Origin: G963666895 sp963666895
Lineage (GTDB): Bacteria > Desulfobacterota > Desulfovibrionia > Desulfovibrionales > Desulfovibrionaceae
Length of the DNA: 64,000 nucleotides
Direction of reading: 5' to 3'
Assembly: GCA_963666895.2 (NCBI GenBank)
Contig: CAXXNS010000005.1
Location: forward strand, 1-64,000
Below are positions 44,189 through 51,055 of this stretch, in pieces; position 1 is the first letter of the stretch; every line of letters starts with the position of its first letter. Both the position numbers and the translations under genes were made by a program. Under the pieces are notes generated by a model that was given only the letters and a program-made list of their open reading frames with translations, did not search any database and was not told the origin of the DNA.

Positions 44189-45375
44189 GCCCCGGGGTCG
44201 CGGCCGGGTTCCTTGACCGCCGCGTCCAGGAGCAGATTGTCCCGGTGCACGGCCGAGGAATAGGGAGCGTGGCCCAGCAGGGCCTCGATTTCAGACGTCT
44301 TGCGGCCCATGATGCGGGCCAGGTCGTTGGAGTCGTAGTTGGCCAGGCCCACGCCCAGGGTGGCCCCGTCCGCGTCGCGCAGGCGCACCAGGGAGCCCTG
44401 CTCGAACTCGCCCTCTACCTTGCGGATGCCCGCGGGCAACAGGCTCTTGCCCCGCTCGGTCAGGGCCCGGGCCGCGCCGGCGTCGATCCACAGGTCTCCG
44501 GCCGGGTCGTCGTGGTAGGCCAGCCAGAACTTCTTGCGCGACACGGTCTTGCCCTCGGGCAGGACCAGGGTGCCCCGGCCCGGGTCGGCCAGGGCCTTGA
44601 AGATGGAGAAGTCGTCCCGGCCGGACAGGATCAGGGTGGGCACGCCCAGTTGGGCCGCGCGGCAGGCGGCCAGGAGCTTGGAGTACATGCCCCCTGTGCC
44701 CACACTGGTCTTGCCCGCGCAGATGGACTCCAGGTCCAGGTCGCGGATGGACTCGATGAGGGGCAGGAGCCTGGCGTCCGGGTGCAGGTCCGGGTTCTTG
44801 TCGAACACGCCTCCGGCCGAGGTCAGGTTGACGAACAGGTCGGCCCCGATGAGGCCCAGGGTCAGGCTGGCCAGGGTGTCGTTGTCCCCGAACTCCAGCT
44901 CCTTGACCGACACGGTGTCGTTCTCGTTGATGATGGGGATGGCCCGCCATTCCAGAAGGCGTTCCAGGGTGTTGCGGGCGTTGAGGAACCGGCTGCGCAG
45001 GCTGAGGCCGTCCCGGGTGAGCAGAATCTGGGCGGCCAGCTTGCCGCGCCTGGCCAGGGCCTCGTCGTAGTGGTGCACCAGGCGTCCCTGGCCCACGGCC
45101 GAGGCGGCCTGGCGGCCGGGAAGGTCGTAGAGCACGGCTCCGTCCACGGTCTCGGCCACGCGTCCGCGCCCGGCGGCCACCGCGCCCGAGCTGACCAGGA
45201 CCACGTCCAGCCCCTGGTCGTGCAGCCCGGCCAGTTCTCCGGCCAGACGGTCCACCACGTCCAGGTTCAGGATGCCCCGGTTGTCCGCCAGGACGGCGCT
45301 GCCCACCTTGACCAGTACGCGTCGCAGGCCGGACAGACAGGGATGGCGAAGGGATGCGGAATCGATGCCGTGCAT
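44185..45375 (-). CDS. proB: Glutamate 5-kinase ProB
   Basis: 396 aa using the ATG at 45375. Amino acid kinase domain: VLVKVGSAVLAD, VVLVSSGAVAAGRGRV, IPIINENDTVSVKELEFGDND and the FVNLTSAGGVFDKNPD region. C-terminal PUA domain (~290-375). Catalyses the first step of proline synthesis. It lies 14 nt after obg, a widespread linkage in Desulfovibrio. The N-terminus carries ~20 extra residues ahead of the kinase core. Confidence 0.95.
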   Translation of the reverse strand: MHGIDSASLRHPCLSGLRRVLVKVGSAVLADNRGILNLDVVDRLAGELAGLHDQGLDVVLVSSGAVAAGRGRVAETVDGAVLYDLPGRQAASAVGQGRLVHHYDEALARRGKLAAQILLTRDGLSLRSRFLNARNTLERLLEWRAIPIINENDTVSVKELEFGDNDTLASLTLGLIGADLFVNLTSAGGVFDKNPDLHPDARLLPLIESIRDLDLESICAGKTSVGTGGMYSKLLAACRAAQLGVPTLILSGRDDFSIFKALADPGRGTLVLPEGKTVSRKKFWLAYHDDPAGDLWIDAGAARALTERGKSLLPAGIRKVEGEFEQGSLVRLRDADGATLGVGLANYDSNDLARIMGRKTSEIEALLGHAPYSSAVHRDNLLLDAAVKEPGRDPGA

Positions 45376-45389
45376 GACCGCGGAGTTAA

Positions 45390-46466
45390 TCACGAAGCCG
45401 GTTGGCTGGCAAGGGGCCCTGATGATTTGTCGGATTCGTCGGATTCGTCGAGCGTCTTGAACCGCTCCCAGATCTCCTGCTCCAGCGCGTCCACGCCTTG
45501 GCCGGTGAGCGCGGAGATGAAGCGCAGGTCCAGCCTGGCCTCGTCCGCCTGGGTCCGTATCTCCTCCAGTTGTTCCGGGGACAGCAGGTCGATCTTGTTG
45601 ACCACCCGTAGCTGCGGCTTGCGGGCCAGGGCCGGGTCGTACTGGTCCAGCTCGTCGTCCAGCAGGTTGAATCCGGCGAAGGGGTCGTCCTTGCCCACCT
45701 CCTCGGCCGACAGGAGGTGGACCAGGAAGCGGGTCCGCTCCACGTGCTTGAGGAATGTGTGGCCCAGGCCCACGCCCTGGCTGGCCCCCTCGATGAGCCC
45801 GGGGATGTCGGCCATGACCAGCCGCTCGCCCATCTCGCCCTCCAAGACGCCCAGGTTGGGAGTCAGGGTGGTGAAGGGGTAGGCCGCGATCTTGGGCCGG
45901 GCCTGGGACAGGGCCGTGATCAGGGTGGACTTGCCCGCGTTGGGCAGGCCCAACAGGCCCACGTCGGCCAGGATTTTGAGTTCCAGGCGGAGCCGCTTCT
46001 CCTCGCCGGGCGTGCCTTCCTCGGCGTAGCGCGGGGCCTGGTTGGTGGAGGACTTGAAATGGATGTTGCCCCGGCCGCCCTGGCCGCCGTGGCAGACCAC
46101 CACCTCCTGGCCGTCGTGCACCAGATCGGCCACCAGCCGTTCGGACTCGGTGCCGTCCTCGTTTTCCGCGACCTCGTGGACCAGGGTGCCCACGGGCAGC
46201 TCCAGGACCAGGTCGTCGGCCGCCTTGCCGTAGCGGTCCTTGCCCATGCCGGGCTGGCCGTTGCGGGCCGTGTAGGAGCGCTTGAGCCGGAAGTCCTGGA
46301 GCGTGATCAGCCGCTGGGCCGCGCGCAGGATCACGTCGCCGCCCTTGCCGCCGTCACCACCGTTCGGTCCTCCCTTGGGGATGAACCGCTCGCGCCGGAA
46401 CGAGGCACAGCCGTTGCCGCCGTTGCCGCTGCGCACGGATATGGTCGCTTCATCCACGAATCGCAT
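45390..46466 (-). CDS. obg: GTPase Obg/CgtA
   Basis: 358 aa. Glycine-rich Obg fold (ISVRSGNGGNGCASFRRE, PNGGDGGKGGDVILRA), then a GTPase domain with G1 GLPNAGKST, G3 DIPGL and G4 NKID. The C-terminus is short and acidic (DESDESDKSS). Essential ribosome-associated GTPase involved in 50S maturation and stress response. Classical position after rplU and rpmA. Confidence 0.96.
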   Translation of the reverse strand: MRFVDEATISVRSGNGGNGCASFRRERFIPKGGPNGGDGGKGGDVILRAAQRLITLQDFRLKRSYTARNGQPGMGKDRYGKAADDLVLELPVGTLVHEVAENEDGTESERLVADLVHDGQEVVVCHGGQGGRGNIHFKSSTNQAPRYAEEGTPGEEKRLRLELKILADVGLLGLPNAGKSTLITALSQARPKIAAYPFTTLTPNLGVLEGEMGERLVMADIPGLIEGASQGVGLGHTFLKHVERTRFLVHLLSAEEVGKDDPFAGFNLLDDELDQYDPALARKPQLRVVNKIDLLSPEQLEEIRTQADEARLDLRFISALTGQGVDALEQEIWERFKTLDESDESDKSSGPLASQPAS

Positions 46467-46506
46467 GGGACACTCCAGTGGCGGAAGGATAGCCCGTCCA
46501 GGCGGA

Positions 46507-46538
46507 TAAAAAAAGGGGCAGGAGTCGCCTCCTGCCCC
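46507..46538 (-). terminator. Intrinsic terminator between rpmA and obg
   Basis: GGGGCAGGAG and CTCCTGCCCC form a 10-bp stem with a TCGC/GCGA loop; on the minus strand seven Ts follow. Likely partial, tuning obg-proB against the ribosomal protein genes. Confidence 0.8.
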
Positions 46539-46561
46539 GGGAAAGCCTGTGGGGTAGTTTT

Positions 46562-46831
46562 CTAGGCCTCGGCCGAGCGCACGTGGACGCGGGTCTTGAC
46601 CTTCTTCTTGCGGGTGAACTTCTCGTACTCCACCACTCCGTCCACCAGAGCGAACAGGGTCCAGTCCCTGCCCACGCCCACGCCGTCGCCGGGGTGAATC
46701 TTGGTGCCGAGCTGGCGCACGAGGATGTTTCCGGCCAGGACCTGCTGGCCGCCGTAGCGCTTCACGCCCCGGCGTTGACCGGCGCTGTCGCGTCCGTTGC
46801 GGGAACTGCCGCCTGCTTTTTTATGAGCCAT
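46562..46831 (-). CDS. rpmA: 50S ribosomal protein L27
   Basis: 89 aa. MAHKKAGGSSRNGRDSAGQR is the unmistakable L27 N-terminus, which reaches the peptidyl transferase centre; then KRYGGQQVLAGNILVRQLGT. Starts 12 nt after rplU. Confidence 0.98.
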   Translation of the reverse strand: MAHKKAGGSSRNGRDSAGQRRGVKRYGGQQVLAGNILVRQLGTKIHPGDGVGVGRDWTLFALVDGVVEYEKFTRKKKVKTRVHVRSAEA

Positions 46832-46843
46832 GACGTATCTCCT

Positions 46844-47155
46844 CTAGGCCTTGATGGACTTGACCTTGAGCCGGGTGTAGTCCTGGCGGTGGCCCTGGGT
46901 CTTGCGCGAGTCCTTCTTTGCCCGCTTATGGAAGACGATGATCTTGGGGCCGCGGGCGCGGGTGATGACCTCGCAATCCACAGCGGCGCCGTCCAGGTAG
47001 GGGGAGCCGATCTTGGGCTCGCCCTCACCGGCCACCAGGAGCACCTTGTCCAGGGAGACGGTGGAGCCGTTCTCGGCCTTCAGGGCCTCCACGTCGAACT
47101 CCATGCCTTCTTCGATGCGGTACTGCTTTCCGCCGGTTTCAACTATGGCAAACAT
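46844..47155 (-). CDS. rplU: 50S ribosomal protein L21
   Basis: 103 aa from the ATG at 47155 (AGGTTAGAAAA upstream). MFAIVETGGKQYRIEEG and VDCEVITRARGPKIIVFHKR are L21 signatures. First gene of rplU-rpmA-obg-proB. The 100 bp upstream, before the comF stop, would hold the promoter. Confidence 0.98.
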   Translation of the reverse strand: MFAIVETGGKQYRIEEGMEFDVEALKAENGSTVSLDKVLLVAGEGEPKIGSPYLDGAAVDCEVITRARGPKIIVFHKRAKKDSRKTQGHRQDYTRLKVKSIKA

Positions 47156-47255
47156 GTCTTTTCTAACCTCCGTGATCGTCGGAAGGGGGAACCTATCCCC
47201 AAGCCCGCGCAAAAGTCAAGCCCAAACTCAGGTCCGGTGAAGCGATTTTTTCGCC

Positions 47256-47984
47256 TCAGGCCACGGCCAGCACCAGCACGTCCACGGCCTTGGCCCCGGC
47301 CGCGTTCAGGGCCTTGCTGCACTCGCGCAGGGTGGACCCGGTGGTGGACACGTCGTCCACCAGCAGGACCCGCTTCTCGGCCACGGCCTCCGGGTCGGCC
47401 TTGAAGGCTCCGGCCAGGTTGGACAGCCGTTCGGTCCCGGACAACCTGCTCTGGGGCACGGTGTCCCGGACGCGCTCCAGGGCCTTGGGGAGCGCGGGCG
47501 CGTTCAGGGCCCTGGCCACGGGCACGGCCAACTCCAGGCTCTGGTTGTAGCCCCGCCACCGAAGCCTGCGGGGGTGCAGGGGCACCGGGATCACGACGTC
47601 GATTTGGTCCAGCCCGGCCCGCAGGGACGCGGCCTTCACCAAATCCTGGAGCAGCCTGGTCCGGCCCAGGCCCTGGCTGAACTTGAAGGCCAGGATGAGC
47701 TCGCGGAGGCGGCCGTCATATGGGCCGTGAAAGGCCAGCCGCTCCCAGGGCGGTGGGTCGGCCAGGCAGTCGCCGCAGTTCTCGGGCTCGTAGGTGGCCA
47801 GGCCGAAGGGCTTGCCGCAGCGCGGGCAAAATCCGCCCGTGCGCGGGGCCAGTTCCCGGGCGCAGTCCGGGCACAGCCCGGCCGGATGGTCCGGGGCCGT
47901 GACCGGGCGCGAGCAGGCCGGGCAACGGCGCGCGGCCAGGACCGGCTTCAGGAAGGAGCGCGTCCACGACGCCAGTCCGGCCAC
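47256..47984 (-). CDS. comF: ComF-family phosphoribosyltransferase-like protein
   Basis: 242 aa. N-terminal zinc-finger-like region with four CxxC pairs (RRCPACSRP, LCPDCARE, FCPRCGKPFG) and a PRT domain with YNQSLELAVPVAR and the PRPP loop VLLVDDVSTTGSTL. ComF/GntX proteins assist DNA uptake or DNA repair in some bacteria; the biochemical activity is unproven. 13 nt downstream of the flavin oxidoreductase gene. Confidence 0.9.
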   Translation of the reverse strand: MAGLASWTRSFLKPVLAARRCPACSRPVTAPDHPAGLCPDCARELAPRTGGFCPRCGKPFGLATYEPENCGDCLADPPPWERLAFHGPYDGRLRELILAFKFSQGLGRTRLLQDLVKAASLRAGLDQIDVVIPVPLHPRRLRWRGYNQSLELAVPVARALNAPALPKALERVRDTVPQSRLSGTERLSNLAGAFKADPEAVAEKRVLLVDDVSTTGSTLRECSKALNAAGAKAVDVLVLAVA

Positions 47985-47997
47985 GAGTCCTCCGGGG

Positions 47998-48624
47998 TCA
48001 GCCCTGGTTTTCCCAGGCGGTCTTGCCCAGTTCGCGGATGCGGTCGGCCGCTTCCTTGTCCCGCTCCAGGTCCGCGATCTTTTCCTTGCCCGGGAAGGTC
48101 AGGGCTTCCTTGATCTCGAAGTTGAAGCTGTCCAGGAAGTACCTGAGCGTCAGCAGGGCGCCCTCGAAGAGCTTGTCGCCCTTTTCCCGGCCCGCGAACA
48201 GACAGACGTAGGCCGGGCGCTTGGGCAGGTTGACGATGGCTTCGTCGCCCTTTTCCTTGCGCGCCCAGACCCACTGGCTGCGGTCGATGAAGGTCTTGAG
48301 CCGCGAGGGCAGGTGGTAGAAGTAGATGGGCGCGGCCAGGAACAGGAACGGCGTCCTGAACATGTATTCAAAAACGTCCTTGGCGAAGTCCTTCTTCTCC
48401 AGGATGCAGGGGCTGTGCGGATCCTTGGCGCAGATGCCGCAGGCCGTACAGGGCTTGATGTCCAGCTTGCGCATGTACAGGATGGAGCCCTCGGGGCCGC
48501 CGGCCTGCTGCATGCCCCGCTGGAACAGGTTCACGGCGTTGTTGCTGTTTCCCTGCTTGCGGTGGCTGCAATGGAACAGGGCCGGGGTTTGGTCCATCTC
48601 GTCGACGAAATTCAACAGGCTCAT
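47998..48624 (-). CDS. Flavodoxin-fold NAD(P)H:FMN oxidoreductase-like protein
   Basis: 208 aa. ALFHCSHRKQGNSNNAVNLF is the FMN phosphate-binding loop of the iron-sulfur flavoprotein/NADPH-FMN-reductase family. PCTACGICAKDPHSPCILE supplies a CxxCxxC plus Cys cluster as in iron-sulfur flavoproteins, although spacing is wider. TPFLFLAAPIYFYHLPSRLK is the second flavin contact. Probable redox enzyme using low-potential donors. Encoded downstream of the putative TusA-like selenoprotein on the same strand. Confidence 0.8.
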   Translation of the reverse strand: MSLLNFVDEMDQTPALFHCSHRKQGNSNNAVNLFQRGMQQAGGPEGSILYMRKLDIKPCTACGICAKDPHSPCILEKKDFAKDVFEYMFRTPFLFLAAPIYFYHLPSRLKTFIDRSQWVWARKEKGDEAIVNLPKRPAYVCLFAGREKGDKLFEGALLTLRYFLDSFNFEIKEALTFPGKEKIADLERDKEAADRIRELGKTAWENQG

Positions 48625-48637
48625 TGTACGGTTCCTT

Positions 48638-48682
48638 TGTTCAAGGTTCGGGTGTTCAAGGTTCGGGTGTTCAAGGTTCAGG
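48638..48682. repeat. Three tandem 15-bp repeats
   Basis: TGTTCAAGGTTCGGG occurs three times head to tail (last copy TGTTCAAGGTTCAGG) just upstream of the flavin oxidoreductase start, in the gap to the TusA-like gene. Possibly a variable-number tandem repeat that sets spacing between promoter and ribosome site. Confidence 0.8.
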
Positions 48683-48690
48683 TTCGCTTG

Positions 48691-48924
48691 TCAGCCGGCC
48701 GACGGCGGGCGCAGGAATTCGAACCGCATGTGGCCTTCCTCCTGGAAGGTCTCCACGGTCCACTCGGGCAGGATGTGCAACTGGTGCTCCACCTGCTTCT
48801 CGGTCTTCAAGTCCGCCAGGACGGTGAGCTTCCCCTCACGGGAGAAGCGGAGGTACCAACCGACCTCCATGCCCACGCCTCAGCACTTGCCGCGCAGGTC
48901 GACGACCTGCTTCTCGTCCGCCAT
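48691..48924 (-). CDS. Putative selenocysteine-containing TusA/SirA-like protein (in-frame TGA)
   Basis: 77 aa if TGA at codon 15 (48880-48882) is read as selenocysteine. The start ATG at 48924 has AGGAGA upstream. It gives MADEKQVVDLRGKC, then U, then GVGMEVGWYLRFSREG, LTVLADLKTEKQVEHQL and EEGHMRFEFLR. The pattern DLRG-x-x-C of TusA/SirA places its catalytic cysteine exactly at the U position; CPxP becomes U-G-V-G. The rest matches the TusA beta-alpha-beta layout and length (~80 aa). A SECIS-like hairpin follows the TGA. Without read-through only a 14-aa peptide would be made, and the downstream part could start at 48870. TusA-type proteins carry persulfide or selenium. Confidence 0.75.
48849..48868 (-). 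promoter_or_regulatory. Bacterial SECIS-like hairpin downstream of the in-frame TGA
   Basis: GGAGGT and ACCTCC form a perfect 6-bp stem around the loop CGGTTGGT. The stem begins 11 nt after the TGA and the loop GG is at +19/+20, the same distance as I recall for the E. coli fdhF element. SelB recognises a G-containing apical loop of this kind. Confidence 0.65.
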
Positions 48925-48950
48925 GAATCTCTCCTGGTTCTCCTGGCCGG

Positions 48951-49577
48951 TCACAGGACCGCGCCCGAGAAAAAGGGGTTGTGGTGCATCTCGTCCGACA
49001 CCGTGGTCTTGGGTCCGTGCCCGGAATAGACCACGGTCTCCCCGGGCAGGGTGAAAATCCTTTCGCGCACCGACCGGAGCAGCTCGTCCGAATTCCCGCC
49101 GGGAAAGTCCGTGCGGCCGATGGAGCGGTAGAAGAGCAGGTCGCCCACGAATGCCGCCTGGGCGTCCGGGAAGTACAGGGTCAGGCTGCCCGGGGTGTGT
49201 CCCGGGGTCTCCAGGATATGGCAGGCCAGGCCGATGAACTCGGCCTCCCCGGGCTCCAGGGGCTGGAATTCGTACGGTTCGATGAGGGGCAGGCCCATGA
49301 AGCCGCCCTTGCCCATCTCGTTGTCCAGGAGGAAGCGGTCGCCCTCCGGGCCCAGTATGGGCGCGCCCGTGTCCCTGGCCAGGGCCGCGTTGCCCGCGGT
49401 GTGGTCGAAGTGCAGGTGGGTGTCCAGGATGTGGGTCAGGGTCAGGTCTTGGGCCTTGAGCCAGGCCGTGACCTGGGCCGGGTCCCCGCCGGGGTCGATG
49501 GCCACGGCCCGGCCGTTGTTGGCCAGCACGTAGCAGTTGGTTTCCAGGGGGCCCAGGTTGAAGACGCGCAGTTCCAC
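48951..49577 (-). CDS. Metallo-beta-lactamase-fold hydrolase (GloB-like)
   Basis: 208 aa. DTHLHFDHTAGNAALA is the HxHxDH di-metal motif; further ligands are in TPGHTPGSLTLYF, FVGDLLFYRSIGRTDFP and VVYSGHGPKT. Length and motifs fit the small glyoxalase-II-like group; persulfide dioxygenase and other thioester hydrolases share this core, so the substrate is open. Immediately upstream of the TusA-like gene and overlapping the nitroreductase by one base, so it is part of one redox operon. Confidence 0.88.
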   Translation of the reverse strand: MELRVFNLGPLETNCYVLANNGRAVAIDPGGDPAQVTAWLKAQDLTLTHILDTHLHFDHTAGNAALARDTGAPILGPEGDRFLLDNEMGKGGFMGLPLIEPYEFQPLEPGEAEFIGLACHILETPGHTPGSLTLYFPDAQAAFVGDLLFYRSIGRTDFPGGNSDELLRSVRERIFTLPGETVVYSGHGPKTTVSDEMHHNPFFSGAVL

Positions 49578-50089
49578 TAGAAATCCTCCAGCATCAGGTC
49601 GCCGAGTTCCTTGCGTTTGGACGAGCCTTTCTGGTCCGGGCGGCCCAGGGCGATGACCGCCTGGAGCTCCAGGGTGTCGGGCAGGTCCAGGGCCCGGACC
49701 ACCTCGCCCCCCCGGTTGACGATCTCGCCCAGCCAGACCGCGCCCAGGTCCAGGGAGTGGGCGGCCAGGAGCATGTTCTGGATCACGGCCCCGGCCGACT
49801 GGTGGTCCTTCATGGGGCTGTACATGGCCTCCTTGTCCAGGAACACGCAGATCAGGACCGCGGCCCGCTCCACGACGTGGCCGTACTTGGTCAGTCCGGC
49901 CGCAACGGCCTGGCGCGGGTCGCCCCTGCGGATGACCAGGAAGCGCCAGGGCTGGTTGTTGAGTCCGCTGGGAGCCCAGCGCCCGGCCTCCAGAACGGCC
50001 TCGACCTCCCGGCGGCTCACGTCCTGGTCCGTGAACTTGCGGATGCTTCGGCGGTGGCGGATGGCGTCAAGAACCGGATTTCCGGGCAT
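49577..50089 (-). CDS. Nitroreductase-family flavoprotein
   Basis: 170 aa. AIRHRRSIRKFTDQDVSR is the FMN-binding N-terminus, RWAPSGLNNQPWRFLVIR the second FMN contact, and LDLGAVWLGEIV the C-terminal signature. Short form similar to the NADH-dependent nitroreductases of anaerobes. First gene of the four-gene redox run on the minus strand; divergent from the Tat-signal gene with 143 bp between. Confidence 0.9.
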   Translation of the reverse strand: MPGNPVLDAIRHRRSIRKFTDQDVSRREVEAVLEAGRWAPSGLNNQPWRFLVIRRGDPRQAVAAGLTKYGHVVERAAVLICVFLDKEAMYSPMKDHQSAGAVIQNMLLAAHSLDLGAVWLGEIVNRGGEVVRALDLPDTLELQAVIALGRPDQKGSSKRKELGDLMLEDF

Positions 50090-50232
50090 GGTCGCTCCAA
50101 CTGCGTGGTGTCAAGCCAGTCTGTTTCGGGGTCCGGACAATACCCAATGGCGACGGGCGGGGCAAGCCCCTTGGACGCGGATCGGCCCGCGCCGGGGCTT
50201 GCCTTTGCGGATAAAAAGACTACCATATAGGT

Positions 50233-50454
50233 ATGGATAAGAAATCCGTTCTTCACGAAGCCGGGCTGACCCGGCGTTCCCTGTTGTCCGTGCTGGCCGG
50301 AGCAGCCGTGCTGGGCACGGCCGCGCTGATCTTCGGCCCGGACCTGGGCAACGGCTTCGACCTCAAGTCGTGGCCCGTGCGCACCGTGGAGATCAAGAAT
50401 TTCACCTTTGACCCGGCCACGGCCACCATCGTTTGGCGGGAATACAATGAATAA
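50233..50454 (+). CDS. Small Tat-signal protein (separate leader of the next gene?)
   Basis: 73 aa. Twin-arginine motif LTRRSLLSVLAGAAVLG, then a short mature part ending TVEIKNFTFDPATATIVWRE. This resembles the leader plus first strand of a full-length YedY-type oxidoreductase, with the catalytic domain encoded by the next frame, overlapping by 8 nt (50447-50454). It is either a genuine split with a Tat-anchored partner or a single-base frameshift. Confidence 0.65.
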   Translation: MDKKSVLHEAGLTRRSLLSVLAGAAVLGTAALIFGPDLGNGFDLKSWPVRTVEIKNFTFDPATATIVWREYNE

Positions 50455-51001
50455 GAACGCGCAAGAGCCGTATATCCTGGTCCTGGACGGGTTGGTGCAA
50501 AGCCCGGTGGAGCTGACCTACGCCCGGCTCAAGGAGCTGCCCTGGGTGGAGCAGGTCTCGGACTTCCACTGCGTGGAGGGCTGGTCCCTGTACGACATGG
50601 CCTGGGGCGGGGTTCGGTTTTCCGACCTGTTCTCCCTTGCTACGTTGTCGCCCGGCGCTGACTACGCCATCTTCCACGCCCTGGGCGAGACCCGGCACAA
50701 GCCCAAGGGGCTGGACCATTACGTGGAGTGCTTCCCCGTGGACCAGCTCCTGGACCCGGCCCTGGAATACCTGCTGGCCCTGGACTTCGAGGGCGAGCCC
50801 CTGCCGGACAGCCACGGCGCCCCGGCCCGGGTGGTCTGCCCGTATGACCTGGCCTACAAGTCCATCAAGTTCGTCACCCGCATCGAGTTCTCAGACACCT
50901 TTGTGGAAGGCTGGTGGACCCGGGCCAATTCCGTCTACCCCAAGCAGGCCCCGGTGCCCGCCTCGAGGCTGCGCAAGCCCGACCCGCGCCAGGACTCCTG
51001 A
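50447..51001 (+). CDS. Molybdopterin-dependent oxidoreductase domain protein (sulfite oxidase/MsrP fold)
   Basis: 184 aa from the ATG at 50447. The fold family is the oxidoreductase molybdopterin-binding domain: EPYILVLDGLVQSPVELTY, the catalytic-site SDFHCVEGWS with Cys42 as the likely Mo ligand, then CPYDLAYKSIKFVTRIEF. There is no signal peptide of its own; a Tat leader lies in the overlapping upstream frame. Length equals the bare Mo-domain of MsrP-like proteins without a dimerisation domain. It is a likely consumer of the molybdenum cofactor made by the moeA/mobB products. Substrate unknown. Confidence 0.85.
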   Translation: MNKNAQEPYILVLDGLVQSPVELTYARLKELPWVEQVSDFHCVEGWSLYDMAWGGVRFSDLFSLATLSPGADYAIFHALGETRHKPKGLDHYVECFPVDQLLDPALEYLLALDFEGEPLPDSHGAPARVVCPYDLAYKSIKFVTRIEFSDTFVEGWWTRANSVYPKQAPVPASRLRKPDPRQDS

Positions 51002-51055
51002 CGGGCCGCCCGTCTTCATCTTTCCAAATGTTTGCGGGCGCGTTATGATCGCCTC

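Noticed and set aside
48638..48682. CRISPR array
   Set aside because: Repeats are 15 bp with no spacers and only three copies; no cas genes in the window.
48691..48870. Independent 59-61-aa hypothetical gene with its own start
   Set aside because: Possible in principle, but the frame continues upstream through a TGA to a better start, completes a TusA-like domain and is followed by a SECIS-like hairpin; the selenoprotein reading explains more.
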